A stretch of DNA of 64,000 nt from Lentzea albidocapillata subsp. violacea (GCF_900100275.1 NZ_FNET01000023.1:62001-126000); one strand, 5' to 3'. Shown: positions 1-8,636, counted from the stretch's first letter. Notes: generated by a model from the sequence alone, not told the origin. A program made the numbers and translations.

Positions 1-327
1 GTTCTCCCAGACGACGTCGCACATGACGAGGGCGGTGCCCTCCTGCCACGGCACGCGGCGGAGCGTCTCGATATCCGGTTTCATCACGAAGTCGCCGTAC
101 CCGCGCTCCCAGCTCGACATCTCGAAGCCGCTGACCGGGTTCATCTCGACGTCGACGGCGAGCAGGTAGTTGCAGCCCTCGGCGGAGTGCCCGAGAACCT
201 CGTCGAGGAAGTACCGCGCGGCGCACCGCTTGCCCTGCAGGCGGCCCTGCATGTCGACGATCGCGACCAGGACGGTGTCGATCTCACCGGTGTCCACGGC
301 TTCGCGCAACTCCTCGACGGTCAGCAT
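1..327 (-). CDS. glutamine synthetase family protein, N-terminal part (probable gamma-glutamylethanolamide synthetase, GlnA4-like)
   Basis: The first 109 codons run off the window's left edge. The translation begins MLTVEELREAVDTG and contains the MQGRLQGKR segment seen near the N-terminus of actinobacterial glutamine-synthetase-like ligases that are not the housekeeping GlnA. A strong Shine-Dalgarno (GGAGGA) lies 7 nt before the ATG. The catalytic domain is outside the window. It is divergent from an ethanolamine-type amino acid permease. In Streptomyces the GlnA4 enzyme ligates glutamate to ethanolamine to form gamma-glutamylethanolamide, so the neighbour supports that role over polyamine ligation. 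Family membership is well supported; the substrate is inference from context. Confidence 0.8.
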   Translation of the reverse strand, partial: MLTVEELREAVDTGEIDTVLVAIVDMQGRLQGKRCAARYFLDEVLGHSAEGCNYLLAVDVEMNPVSGFEMSSWERGYGDFVMKPDIETLRRVPWQEGTALVMCDVVWEN

Positions 328-437
328 CCCGCGTTCCTCCAAAGGTATGTCTGCGAGCCATTGGCTGCACCATCTTGACACCACCGGGTGACGAGCGCCA
401 CCCTCAACCACTGCTTAAAGGACTATTAGGAGTCCAT

Positions 438-1862
438 ATGGCCAAGCACGTCGAGTACGAGAAGGTAGGCAGCGACTACCTGGAGCACCGTCAGCTCAAG
501 CGTGGCGCAGCGGGCTGGGTCCTGCTGGCCGGGCTGGGTGTCTCGTACGTGATCTCCGGTGACTTCGCCGGGTGGAACTTCGGCCTCGCCCAGGGTGGCT
601 GGGGCGGGATGCTGGTCGCCACGATCCTGATGGCGACGATGTACACCTGCATGGTGTTCGGTCTCGCCGAACTGGCTTCAGCCCTCCCTGTGGCGGGCGC
701 GGGCTACGGTTTCGCGAGGCGCGCGCTCGGCCCGTTGGGCGGGTACGCCACAGGTATCGCCATTCTCATCGAGTACGCCATCGCTCCCGCGGCGATCTCG
801 GTGTTCATCGGCGACTACGTCAAAGCTCTCGGTCTGCTGGACGCCACCTGGCCCGTGTACCTGGTGTGCTACATCGTGTTCGTCGGCATCCACCTCTACG
901 GCGTCGGCGAGGCGCTGCGGGTGATGTTCGTGATCACCGGTGTCGCGGTCGTGGCCCTGGTCGCGTTCGTGGCGGGCATGATCCCGAAGTTCGACTCCGC
1001 GAAGCTGTTCGACATCGGCGACGGCTCGTTCCTGCCGATGGGCGTGACAGGGGCGTGGGGCGCGATCGTGTTCGCGATCTGGTTCTTCCTCGCGGTGGAG
1101 GGCGTGCCGCTGGCCGCCGAGGAAGCGCGCGATCCCAAGCGGGACATGCCTCGCGGCATCATCGGCGCGATGGTCGTGCTGCTGGTGTTCGCGGCGGCCA
1201 TCCTACTGGTCGCACCCGGCGGTGCGGGTTCAGAGGCGCTGAAGGCGTCGGGCAATCCGCTGCCTGAGGCGGTCCGCGCTGCCTATGGTGGCGACACGTT
1301 CCTGGCGCAGCTGGTCAACTACGTCGGCCTCGCGGGTCTGGTCGCGTCGTTCTTCTCGATCATCTACGCGTACTCCCGTCAGCTCTTCGCCCTGTCCCGC
1401 GCGGGTTACCTGCCGCGCTGGCTGTCGAAGACGGGCAAGCGCAAGACGCCTTATCTGGCCTTGATCGTGCCCGGCACCATCGGGTTCGCACTGGCCACGA
1501 TCATGAAGTCGGTCGACCCGGTGACGGGTGGCGCGCGGCTCATCAACATCGCGGTGTTCGGTGCGGCCCTGTCCTACGTGCTGATGATGGTGTCGCACAT
1601 CGTTCTGCGTAAGACGGCTCCGGACCTGCCTCGCCCGTACCGGACCCCTGGCGGTGTGGTGACCACGAGCGTGGCGCTGGTTCTGGCCGTGGCCGCGGTC
1701 ATCGCGACGTTCTTCGTGGACGAGATCGCTGCCGCTGTGACGGCGGGCATCGTGTTGGTCGCCGTTGCGTACTACTGGTTCTACAGTCGCCATCACCTGG
1801 TCGCGAACGCTCCGGAGGAGGAGTTCGCGGCGATCGCGAAGGCGGAGGCCGAACTCGACTGA
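438..1862 (+). CDS. ethanolamine-type permease, APC superfamily
   Basis: This 474-residue protein has about 12 hydrophobic segments with the APC pattern (VSYVISGDFAGWNFGLAQGGWGG at the first segments, YGFARRALGPLGGY near residue 95, AEEARDPKRDMPRG near residue 235). It should be an inner-membrane importer of ethanolamine or a related small amine. I chose the ATG at 438 because AGGAG sits 5-6 nt upstream; an in-frame ATG at 375 would add 21 non-membrane residues and has no such site. It is divergent from the glutamine-synthetase-like gene, which suggests uptake and gamma-glutamylation of ethanolamine as a nitrogen source. A 15-bp hairpin follows the stop. The exact substrate is not proven by sequence. 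Confidence 0.8.
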   Translation: MAKHVEYEKVGSDYLEHRQLKRGAAGWVLLAGLGVSYVISGDFAGWNFGLAQGGWGGMLVATILMATMYTCMVFGLAELASALPVAGAGYGFARRALGPLGGYATGIAILIEYAIAPAAISVFIGDYVKALGLLDATWPVYLVCYIVFVGIHLYGVGEALRVMFVITGVAVVALVAFVAGMIPKFDSAKLFDIGDGSFLPMGVTGAWGAIVFAIWFFLAVEGVPLAAEEARDPKRDMPRGIIGAMVVLLVFAAAILLVAPGGAGSEALKASGNPLPEAVRAAYGGDTFLAQLVNYVGLAGLVASFFSIIYAYSRQLFALSRAGYLPRWLSKTGKRKTPYLALIVPGTIGFALATIMKSVDPVTGGARLINIAVFGAALSYVLMMVSHIVLRKTAPDLPRPYRTPGGVVTTSVALVLAVAAVIATFFVDEIAAAVTAGIVLVAVAYYWFYSRHHLVANAPEEEFAAIAKAEAELD

Positions 1863-1864
1863 GC

Positions 1865-1901
1865 GAGCGGCGGCACGGCTTCGTCGGCCGTGCCGCCGCT
1901 C
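1865..1901 (+). terminator. rho-independent-like hairpin after the permease gene
   Basis: A perfect 15-bp inverted repeat (1865-1879 with 1887-1901) closes a 7-nt loop directly after the permease stop codon. No clear U tract follows, which is usual in high-GC actinomycetes. Confidence 0.75.
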
Positions 1902-1914
1902 GGCGTCCGCGGTG

Positions 1915-1963
1915 CCCCTAACGAGGTTCGACATTCCCCTAACGGGTGACCTTCGGCCCCTAA
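1915..1963 (+). promoter_or_regulatory. three CCCCTAA heptamers at exact 21-bp spacing
   Basis: CCCCTAA occurs at 1915-1921, 1936-1942 and 1957-1963, so the starts are exactly 21 bp apart, two helical turns. The array lies between the permease terminator and the IniB-like gene, about 110 bp before its start codon. This phasing is typical of cooperative binding of a transcription regulator to one DNA face. The cognate regulator is unknown to me. Confidence 0.65.
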
Positions 1964-2070
1964 GGAGTTCAGCCGCCCGAAGTACGGGGATCACACCCGA
2001 TGTCAGGGGGATGTCGATCTCTCTACGGTTCCTGGGACATCCCCCGACCCGCCGTAGGAGCTCCACTCCC

Positions 2071-2856
2071 ATGATGCAGCAGGACATTCAGCCGGCCACC
2101 CCGCAGCAGCCCGTTCAGCCCGCCGCGCCCGCGCCCGCCGCGCCGCAGGCGACCGCCCCGGCCACCCCGGTGGCCGTGCCGCAGGAGGCCGAGCCGGCGA
2201 CGCTGCAGGAGTTCGCCCTGAACCTCCTGAACGACCCGGCGGCCATGTCGGCGTTCGACCTCGACCCCGAGGGCGTCCTCAGCTCCTGCGGTCTGAGCGA
2301 CATCACCCCCGGTGACGTCCAGGAGATCCTCCCGCTGGTGCTCGACGCCGCCTCGATCGCGGACGTCGACGGCCTCTCGTCCTACAGCGCCCTCACGGGC
2401 CTCGCGAACCTCGACGCCGCCAACGGCTTCGCCGGCGACATGTCCGGCCACTGCGACGTGTCGAGCACCCTCGACGGCGTCACCGGCCTGGGCAACGTCA
2501 CGGACCTCGGCAACGTCACCGACCTGTCCGGTGTCACGGGCCTCGCCGACACCGGCGACGTGCTCGGCGGCGTGACCGGTGTGGCGGACGTCAACGGCGC
2601 CCTCGGCACCGTCACCGGCGTGACCGACATCGTCTCCGTCGACGGCGTGCCCGGCGTGCTCGGCGCCGTCACCACCGACGTCACGACCGTCACCGACGTG
2701 GTCCACGAGGTCGTCCCGGACGTCGCGCCGGTCAGCGGCGTGCACGACACCGTCCACGGCGTCGTCGACGGCACGGTCGGAAACGCGCTCGGTGCCGACC
2801 TCGACCTGCTCGACGGCGTCGGCGGCCTGACCGAAGGCCTCGACCTCGGTCTCTGA
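2071..2856 (+). CDS. IniB N-terminal domain-containing protein
   Basis: This is a 261-residue acidic, low-complexity protein. After a Pro/Ala/Gln-rich leader (about residues 1-45), residues 48-110 form the conserved IniB-like block (LQEFALNLLNDPAAMSAFDL, then VLSSCGLSDITPGDVQEILPLV). The remainder is a degenerate repeat of V-T-x-L/V-x-x-V/L-x-D/G units (GLGNVTDLGNVTDLSGVTGL and similar) with no predicted membrane segment. IniB is the first product of the cell-wall-stress-induced iniBAC locus of mycobacteria, but no iniA/iniC homologues follow here. The ATG at 2071 has GTAGGAG upstream; a second ATG follows at 2074. The periodic CCCCTAA array upstream suggests tight control. Function unknown. 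Confidence 0.75.
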   Translation: MMQQDIQPATPQQPVQPAAPAPAAPQATAPATPVAVPQEAEPATLQEFALNLLNDPAAMSAFDLDPEGVLSSCGLSDITPGDVQEILPLVLDAASIADVDGLSSYSALTGLANLDAANGFAGDMSGHCDVSSTLDGVTGLGNVTDLGNVTDLSGVTGLADTGDVLGGVTGVADVNGALGTVTGVTDIVSVDGVPGVLGAVTTDVTTVTDVVHEVVPDVAPVSGVHDTVHGVVDGTVGNALGADLDLLDGVGGLTEGLDLGL

Positions 2857-2891
2857 CCTCGTTTCGAGCAGGTCGTGGCAGGATCGGTCAC

Positions 2892-3755
2892 GTGAGTGAC
2901 ATTCAACGTGTAGGAGTCGTCGGTTCCGGCCTCATGGGCTCCGGAATCGCCGAGGTGAGTGCTCGCGCGGGCCTCGACGTCATCGTCGTCGAGGTCAACG
3001 CGAGCGCGGCCGAGGCAGCGCAGGGGCGGATCGCCACCTCGCTCGCCAGGGGCGTCAAGTCCGGCAAGCTCAGCGAGGAGGACCGGGACGGCGCTCTGCG
3101 GCGCATCCGGTTCACCACCGACATCGGTGACTTCGCCGACCGGCAGTTCGTGGTCGAGGCGGTCGCCGAGAACGAGCAGATCAAGACCGACGTCTTCACC
3201 GCGCTCGACAAGGTCGTGAAGGACGACGACGCGATCTTCGCGTCCAACACGTCGTCCATCCCGATCATGAAGCTCGGCATGGCCACCGGTCGCCCGGAGC
3301 AGGTCATCGGCGTGCACTTCTTCAACCCGGTGCCGGTCCTGAAGCTCGTGGAGATCGTGCCGTCGCTGCTGACCGGCGCCACCACGCAGGACCGCGCGGA
3401 GCAGTTCGTGCGCGAGACCCTGCACAAGGAGGTCATCCGCTCGCAGGACCGCGCCGGCTTCGTGGTCAACGCGCTGCTGATCCCCTACCTGCTCTCGTCG
3501 ATCCGCATGCTCGAGTCCGGCTTCGCCTCGGCCGACGACATCGACAACGGCATGGTGCTCGGCTGCGCCCACCCGATGGGCCCGCTGCGCCTCACCGACC
3601 TGATCGGCCTCGACACCACGAAGGCCATCGCCGAGTCGATGTACGACGAGTTCAAGGAGCCGCTGTACTCGCCGCCGCCGCTGCTGCTGCGCATGGTGGA
3701 CGCGGGCCTGCTGGGCAAGAAGTCGGGCCGCGGTTTCCACAACTACGCGAAATGA
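2892..3755 (+). CDS. 3-hydroxybutyryl-CoA dehydrogenase
   Basis: The 287-residue product is a full-length, single-domain 3-hydroxyacyl-CoA dehydrogenase that oxidises 3-hydroxybutyryl-CoA to acetoacetyl-CoA with NAD(P). The Rossmann motif GSGLMGSGIAE is at about residues 11-21, the catalytic His is in GVHFFNPVPVLKLVEIV (about residue 138), and a C-terminal domain with HPMGPLRLTDLIGLD follows. The start is a GTG. It lies 35 nt behind the IniB-like gene, with no evident terminator between, and is followed by a strong hairpin. It could serve fatty-acid or poly-3-hydroxybutyrate metabolism, or extender-unit supply. Confidence 0.93.
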   Translation: MSDIQRVGVVGSGLMGSGIAEVSARAGLDVIVVEVNASAAEAAQGRIATSLARGVKSGKLSEEDRDGALRRIRFTTDIGDFADRQFVVEAVAENEQIKTDVFTALDKVVKDDDAIFASNTSSIPIMKLGMATGRPEQVIGVHFFNPVPVLKLVEIVPSLLTGATTQDRAEQFVRETLHKEVIRSQDRAGFVVNALLIPYLLSSIRMLESGFASADDIDNGMVLGCAHPMGPLRLTDLIGLDTTKAIAESMYDEFKEPLYSPPPLLLRMVDAGLLGKKSGRGFHNYAK

Positions 3756-3761
3756 CGCGAC

Positions 3762-3783
3762 GGCCCGCTCCTCGGAGCGGGCC
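3762..3783 (+). terminator. hairpin terminator between convergent genes
   Basis: A 10-bp perfect inverted repeat (3762-3771 with 3774-3783, effectively a 9-bp stem with a 4-nt loop) follows the dehydrogenase stop and precedes TTCTCACT. It lies 6 nt beyond the stop of the opposing cvnD-like gene and probably serves both strands. Confidence 0.8.
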
Positions 3784-3789
3784 TTCTCA

Positions 3790-4371
3790 CTAGACGGCGG
3801 CCAGCCGGTTCATCGAGTGCTGGATCAGCTCGACCAGCACCGACTTCGACGACTCCCGGTCCCGCGCGTCGCACAGCACCACCGGGATCGCCTCGTCCAG
3901 GTCGAGCGCGTGCCGCACCTCGTCCACCGTGTAGAGCTGCGACCCGTCGAAGCAGTTCACGGCGACGACGAACGGGATCGCGCGGTGCTCGAAGAAGTCG
4001 ATCGAGGGGAACGAGGAGTCGAGCCGGCGCGTGTCCACCAGGACCACGGCGCCGATCGCGCCGGTCGCCAGTTCGTCCCACATGAACCAGAACCGGTTCT
4101 GGCCGGGCGTGCCGAACAGGTACAGCACCACCTTGGTGTTGATGGTGATGCGACCGAAGTCGAGGGCGACGGTGGTCGTGTCCTTGCCTTCGATGCCGGC
4201 GAGGTCGTCGACGTGCACACCGGCCTCGGTGAGCAGTTCCTCGGTCCGGAGCGGCGGGATCTCGGACACCGACGCGACCATCGTGGTCTTGCCGGTGCCG
4301 AACCCGCCCGCGATGACGATCTTGACCGCGGTCGGCACGGTCAGCTGGCCATCAGATCCCACGAACACCAT
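3790..4371 (-). CDS. cvnD: conservon GTPase, CvnD family
   Basis: This 193-residue small GTP-binding protein is the last gene of a complete conservon. The P-loop GGFGTGKTT is at about residues 22-30, and the G3-like segment FGTPGQNRFWFMWD and the NCFD (NKxD-equivalent) segment follow. In Streptomyces, Cvn GTPases act downstream of the CvnA sensor with CvnB and CvnC, in a way compared to eukaryotic G-protein signalling. I place the start at the ATG at 4371, which overlaps the end of cvnC by 20 nt, because the P-loop is then at the normal distance from the N-terminus; a longer frame to 4440 lies inside cvnC. Confidence 0.9.
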   Translation of the reverse strand: MVFVGSDGQLTVPTAVKIVIAGGFGTGKTTMVASVSEIPPLRTEELLTEAGVHVDDLAGIEGKDTTTVALDFGRITINTKVVLYLFGTPGQNRFWFMWDELATGAIGAVVLVDTRRLDSSFPSIDFFEHRAIPFVVAVNCFDGSQLYTVDEVRHALDLDEAIPVVLCDARDRESSKSVLVELIQHSMNRLAAV

Positions 4372-4717
4372 CCAGTACGGCCTGCAGGAGATTCCGGTCG
4401 GGAATCTTGGGGGACGAGTTCTGCACGAGCACGTCACCACGCTCGATGAGGTCCGACAGCAGGACCTTCACCACGATGAGCGGCACGTCGAGGTAGGCGG
4501 CGACCTCGGCGATCGAGAGCGGGCGTGCGCACAGGGCCATGATCTCGCGATGTTCGACCGTCAGCGACGTCTGGTCGGACGTAAACGCGGAAGCTCGGAC
4601 CTGCGTGACGAGGTGTAGGTCAGGCGCGTTCGGCCGGGTGCGGCCGCGCACCATCGCGTAGGGCCGCACCAGCGGCCCCGCGGCCTCGTCGTACCACCAG
4701 TCCTCGCGCGAGGTCAT
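4352..4717 (-). CDS. cvnC: conservon DUF742 protein, CvnC family
   Basis: A 121-residue DUF742 protein, normal length for the family, with the N-terminal EDWWYDEAAGPLVRPYAMVRGRT block and a winged-helix-like core (HREIMALCARPLSIAEVAAYLDVPLIVVKVLLSDL). It is thought to link the sensor kinase to the GTPase. The ATG overlaps the cvnB stop by one base (TGATG), indicating translational coupling; its own 3' end overlaps cvnD. Confidence 0.92.
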   Translation of the reverse strand: MTSREDWWYDEAAGPLVRPYAMVRGRTRPNAPDLHLVTQVRASAFTSDQTSLTVEHREIMALCARPLSIAEVAAYLDVPLIVVKVLLSDLIERGDVLVQNSSPKIPDRNLLQAVLDGVRGI

Positions 4718-5151
4718 CAGCGCGACTCACGCGCCGAGGGCACTGTCGCGGTCTCCGCGCGCGGAGCCGACGAGAGGTACGTGCCGACGCGCTTCACCAG
4801 CATGTTCATCTCGTACGCGATCATGCCCATGTCGGCATCTTCCTCGCCCAGCACGGCCAGGCAAGCCCCGTGACCCGCGGCGGTCACGAAGAGGTACGCG
4901 TGTTCCATCTCCACGATGGTCTGCCGGACGGCGCCACCGCCGAAGTGCCGTCCGGTGCCGCGGGCGAGCGACTGGAACGCCGACGCCATCGCGGACAGGT
5001 GCTCCGAGTCGTCGCGGGACAGCCCGGCCGAACGGCCGAGCAGGAGTCCGTCCGCCGACAGCACGACCGCGTGGCGGGCGCCGACCACTCGCTGGATCAG
5101 GTCCTCCAGCAACCAGTTCAGTTCGCCGTGCTGGCTTGCGTTGTGCTTCAT
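4717..5151 (-). CDS. cvnB: roadblock/LC7 domain protein, CvnB family
   Basis: This 144-residue protein is a single roadblock/LC7 domain: NWLLEDLIQRVVGARHAVVLSADGLLLGRSAGLS at residues 12-45, then the helix with LSAMASAFQSLARG and a strand GACLAVL. Such proteins bind or regulate Mgl/Cvn-type GTPases. The start overlaps the cvnA stop by 4 nt (ATGA) and its stop overlaps cvnC by 1 nt, so the four genes form one coupled operon. Confidence 0.93.
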   Translation of the reverse strand: MKHNASQHGELNWLLEDLIQRVVGARHAVVLSADGLLLGRSAGLSRDDSEHLSAMASAFQSLARGTGRHFGGGAVRQTIVEMEHAYLFVTAAGHGACLAVLGEEDADMGMIAYEMNMLVKRVGTYLSSAPRAETATVPSARESR

Positions 5152-7517
5152 GACGAGGGGGCTCCTTCTGATCTCCAGTCGTCGGTCAGCCGGGCGTCAC
5201 GGGTACCGCGCTGGAACGCGGCGAAACCGTCACGGGTCCGCTCGGCCGACCTTTCGCCGGTCACCGGCTCGGCGTGCGGCGGCTCCTCCGAGGGCTGCAT
5301 GAGCTGCGGCGCGAGGTTCTGCCGCTTCTTCCTGCGGGGAAGGGGTGCCTTCCCGTCCTTCCCCGGAGGTGCCGCGGAGGTTGCTTCTTCCACCGATGCT
5401 TCTGCGGCGGACACGGCCGCTGGGGCAACTGTGCTCATATCAGGTTCTACGAGCGCCCTCAGCCCCGCGTTCAGTGCCGCGTGCACTTCGGGATTCACCT
5501 TCACGGGGAAGCTCGGGTGTTCCTCGACGTGCCCGTGGTACGTGTCGTGGAACGACCGCACCGGCATCTGCGTGGTCTCGGTGATGTCGCCCGCGGCGCT
5601 GTGCGGGGCGACGATGTTCGGCGGCAGCACGCACAACGCGACCGTGCCGCCGTTGGGCGAGTCACGCAGCTCCACCTTGATGCCCCGCCGTGCGGCCAGC
5701 CGGGCGACGACGAACAGTCCCAGCCTGGACTCGCCGCGGAACGCCATCGTCTCGAAGTCGGGCGGGTTGGAGAGCTTCGCGTTGGCCTGGAGGCGCTCCT
5801 CCTGCGTCATGCCGAGGCCGTGGTCCTCGATCTCCACCACGAGGCCGTGCGGCGCGGCGCTGGAGTGGATGACGACCTCGGAGCGCGGTGACGAGAACGC
5901 CGTCGCGTTGTCGACGAGCTCGGCGAGCAGGTGGATGGTGTCGGCGACGGCCACGCCCGCCAGCGCGCGGTCGGGCACCGGGTTGACCCTGACGCGGACG
6001 TACTGCTCGGTCTCGGCGACGGCGGAGCGGATGACGTCGCTCAGCCGCACGGGCTTGCGCCACTGCCTGCCGGGCTGCTCGCCGGCGAGGATGATCAGGT
6101 TCTCCGCGTTGCGGCGGGCTCGGGTCGCCAGGTGGTCGAGCTGGAACAGCTGGTCGAGCTGTTCGGGGTGCTCCTCCTCGCGTTCCAGCCTGTCGAGGAT
6201 CTTGAGCTGCCGGTGCACGAGCCCCTGGTTGCGGTGCGCGATGTCGAGGAAGACCCGGTTCACGCCCTCGCGCGCCTGCGTCTCCTTCACCGCCGCCGCG
6301 ACCGCCGTGTACTGGGCGGCGTTGAACGCGTCCGCGACCTGGCCGATCTCGTCGTTGCCGTAGTCCAGCGGCGGCATGTCGCGGTGCACGTCCACCTGCT
6401 CGCCGCCGCGCAGCCGGGCCACGATGTGCGGCAGCCGTTCCTGCGCGAGCCGCAGCGTGTCCTCCCGCAGTGACGCCAGCCGCATGACCAGGGCCTTCGA
6501 CACGAGCCGGTTCGAGATGCGCAACGCCAGCACGATGCCGACGACGACGGCGAGCAACGCGATCAGGCTGCCGATCAGCACCGCGGCGACCCGGCTGTCG
6601 GCCTTGTCGAGGCCGAGGTCGGCGGCGTTGCGGGCCTGCGTGACCGCGAGGCCGACGAGGTTGTCGTGCACGGGGCTGGCCACGCCGCGCCACTGCACGT
6701 CGGTGACGGTCGCGTCGCCGTTGATGATCCGGCCCTCGAGGTCGAGCAGCGTCCGGTACTCGGTGCTGCCGCGCAACGAGTCGTACTGCGTGCGTGGCTG
6801 CTCCAGCGCGAACGGGATCGTGGAGTCGAGGCCCGAGTGGTAGGCGCCGGTCAACCGGGCGAACTCGACCCGTTCGGGCGCGGTGAACGTGCCGTTGAGC
6901 AGCCCGCGCGACCCGATCGTGGCACCACGCGAGAGCCAGTCGGCGGCCTGGAAGATCGTGACGGCCTGGACGCCCGCCTGGCTCGCCTCCGAGTCGGGCA
7001 CGAGCCGCGCCTGCCGGGACAGCAGCGCGACGCCCGAGTCGAGGAGGCCGTTGTAGTAGTCGTAGAGCGCCTGCGGGTTCGCCGACCCCGCGTCGACGCG
7101 CGAACGCTGCTGCGGCAGTTCGTCCAGCACGGAGTTGAGCGCGTTGATCCGGTCCACGGTGTCCTGCGGCGCGCTCTCGGAGAGTTCCGCGAACGCGTCC
7201 CGCATCTTGCGCACCGCTTCGTCGGTGACGCCGCGCTGGCGCCCCAGCCCACCCCGGTCGACGCCCTCGGCGTTGCTGAGGACCTCCAGGGTCAGCTGGC
7301 GTTCCTTCTGCAGGCCGGCGAGCGCCTCGACGGACGGGATCGCCGCGCCCTTCACCCCGGCCGCGACCGACCGCAGGTAAAAACCGTCAAAAAGGGTGTA
7401 AGAGGAGAAAACGGCCCACATGACCAGCAGCACCACGCTGGGAACGACCACGACACCGGCCAGCCGCGACCGAATGGTCCGGTAGTCGGTCGGTGTGTAA
7501 CCGCTCTTCTCGTTCAC
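5148..7517 (-). CDS. cvnA: conservon sensor histidine-kinase-like protein, CvnA family
   Basis: A 789-residue membrane sensor. A first membrane helix at about residues 20-45 is followed by an extracytoplasmic nitrate/nitrite-sensor-like helical domain (about 50-305), a second membrane helix near 312-335, a HAMP-like linker, and an HATPase_c domain with N box (LLAELVDNATAFSSP), G1 (VEIEDHGLGMT) and G2 (GLFVVARLAARRG). The usual H-box phosphoacceptor is replaced by a helical segment (FLDIAHRNQGLVHRQL), as in other Cvn/nitrate-sensor kinases. The C-terminal 150 residues are Pro/Ala/charged and probably disordered. It starts the cvnABCD operon; the start is GTG at 7517. Confidence 0.92.
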   Translation of the reverse strand: MNEKSGYTPTDYRTIRSRLAGVVVVPSVVLLVMWAVFSSYTLFDGFYLRSVAAGVKGAAIPSVEALAGLQKERQLTLEVLSNAEGVDRGGLGRQRGVTDEAVRKMRDAFAELSESAPQDTVDRINALNSVLDELPQQRSRVDAGSANPQALYDYYNGLLDSGVALLSRQARLVPDSEASQAGVQAVTIFQAADWLSRGATIGSRGLLNGTFTAPERVEFARLTGAYHSGLDSTIPFALEQPRTQYDSLRGSTEYRTLLDLEGRIINGDATVTDVQWRGVASPVHDNLVGLAVTQARNAADLGLDKADSRVAAVLIGSLIALLAVVVGIVLALRISNRLVSKALVMRLASLREDTLRLAQERLPHIVARLRGGEQVDVHRDMPPLDYGNDEIGQVADAFNAAQYTAVAAAVKETQAREGVNRVFLDIAHRNQGLVHRQLKILDRLEREEEHPEQLDQLFQLDHLATRARRNAENLIILAGEQPGRQWRKPVRLSDVIRSAVAETEQYVRVRVNPVPDRALAGVAVADTIHLLAELVDNATAFSSPRSEVVIHSSAAPHGLVVEIEDHGLGMTQEERLQANAKLSNPPDFETMAFRGESRLGLFVVARLAARRGIKVELRDSPNGGTVALCVLPPNIVAPHSAAGDITETTQMPVRSFHDTYHGHVEEHPSFPVKVNPEVHAALNAGLRALVEPDMSTVAPAAVSAAEASVEEATSAAPPGKDGKAPLPRRKKRQNLAPQLMQPSEEPPHAEPVTGERSAERTRDGFAAFQRGTRDARLTDDWRSEGAPSS

Positions 7518-7677
7518 AGCGCTCTCACGGTCTCCTGTGTCCTGCGCCGCGGGCTACCTGAGTAACTCCTTCGGCTGTAATCAGGTTACGGCGAGAGATC
7601 ATCGTTACCCAATGACAGCGATCACACGTAGTACGCGGTTGGCAGGCTACCCAGTCGAGTGAGTGAAGCAACACCCG

Positions 7678-7712
7678 GTACGGGGGTTCTCACGAGGCAA
7701 GAACCCCCGTAC
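7678..7712 (-). terminator. hairpin terminator downstream of the SMP-30-like gene
   Basis: A 13-bp perfect inverted repeat (7678-7690 with 7700-7712) with a 9-nt loop lies about 25 nt after the stop of the minus-strand beta-propeller gene. It also separates that gene from the upstream region of cvnA, in which I see no other feature. Confidence 0.75.
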
Positions 7713-7736
7713 GGGCTAGTTCTGACGCTCGTTCTG

Positions 7737-8636
7737 CTACGGCCGCTCGACCGCGACGACGGTGTAGGTCGTCTCGGGCGTCGGAGGCGTGCTGAACCGG
7801 GCATTCGGCAGGTAGAGGCGCTTGCCGAACGCGGCGACCGTCGTGGGAACGTCGAACCGCGCGTCCGTGCGTTCCGCCGCCAGCGTCGCGCCATCACGGC
7901 TGAGCGTGTAGCGCGCGACTTTGTTCAGCCGGTTTTGCACCACGTACAACTGACGTCCCTCACGCAACAGACCGTCGCCATTGGTAAGTGTTTGACCGTT
8001 CAAATTGATCTCGGTCGATTTCCCGCTCCGGGGATCGATCCTGAACAGCTTTCCGGTGTTGCTCTGCACGACGATCAGGCCGCCGCCGAGCCCGGTGACG
8101 ATGCCGTTGAGGTTGACCGCGCCGGGGGTGACGACGAGGTCGCCGGTCAGCGCGAGCGTGCGGTGCGGTTTCAGGTTCAGCGGCACCTCGTAGAGCACCG
8201 CCTTGCGCGAGTCGGTGAACCACGCCGACTTCTCGGTGAGCACGACGTCGTTGACGAACGTGTCCGCGGTCGCGAACTGGAACGTCGCCAGCAACTTGCC
8301 GGAGCGCGTGTCGTACACCCGTGCGTCACCACCGACGCCACCGGCGACCCACAGCCGTTTGCGGTCATCGACCTTCATACCGAGCGACGGCGTGCCCGGC
8401 CCCTTGGCGAGCACCTTGCCCTTGCCGGTGCGCAGGTCCGCCGCGTAGATCGACCCGTCGGCCCGCGACCCGAAGTAGGCCGTCGTGCCGCTGATCGCGA
8501 TGCCTTCCGGTTGCCACCCGTTGGGCAGGGAGAACTCCGTGGGAAAGTGCCTGGAACCGTCTGCGGTGGCCGGCGCCGCGGCGATGAGCGTGACACCCAG
8601 GACCGCCGCGAGCAGGACACCGAATCTGCGGTACAT
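7737..8636 (-). CDS. secreted SMP-30/gluconolactonase-like beta-propeller protein
   Basis: The 299-residue product carries a Sec signal peptide (MYRRFGVLLAAVLGVTLIAAAPATADG, cleavage after about residue 25). The mature part is a six-bladed-propeller-like protein of the SMP-30/gluconolaconase/LRE group: recurring blade strands such as GWQPEGIAISGTTAYFGSRADGSIYAADL, FVNDVVLTEKSAWFTDS and LNGIVTGLGGGLIVVQSNTGKLFRID. Actinobacterial members are often misannotated as superoxide dismutase, but no SOD motif is visible. The substrate is unknown. The ATG has AAGGAGG upstream. Confidence 0.8.
   Translation of the reverse strand: MYRRFGVLLAAVLGVTLIAAAPATADGSRHFPTEFSLPNGWQPEGIAISGTTAYFGSRADGSIYAADLRTGKGKVLAKGPGTPSLGMKVDDRKRLWVAGGVGGDARVYDTRSGKLLATFQFATADTFVNDVVLTEKSAWFTDSRKAVLYEVPLNLKPHRTLALTGDLVVTPGAVNLNGIVTGLGGGLIVVQSNTGKLFRIDPRSGKSTEINLNGQTLTNGDGLLREGRQLYVVQNRLNKVARYTLSRDGATLAAERTDARFDVPTTVAAFGKRLYLPNARFSTPPTPETTYTVVAVERP

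Noticed and set aside
2382..3740. Minus-strand frame opposite the IniB-like and dehydrogenase genes
   Set aside because: It spans two well-supported plus-strand genes and is a compositional shadow.
4870..6363. Long open frame of 497 codons on the plus strand
   Set aside because: It lies antisense to cvnA and cvnB, shows Ser/Arg-rich shadow composition and has no ribosome-binding site.
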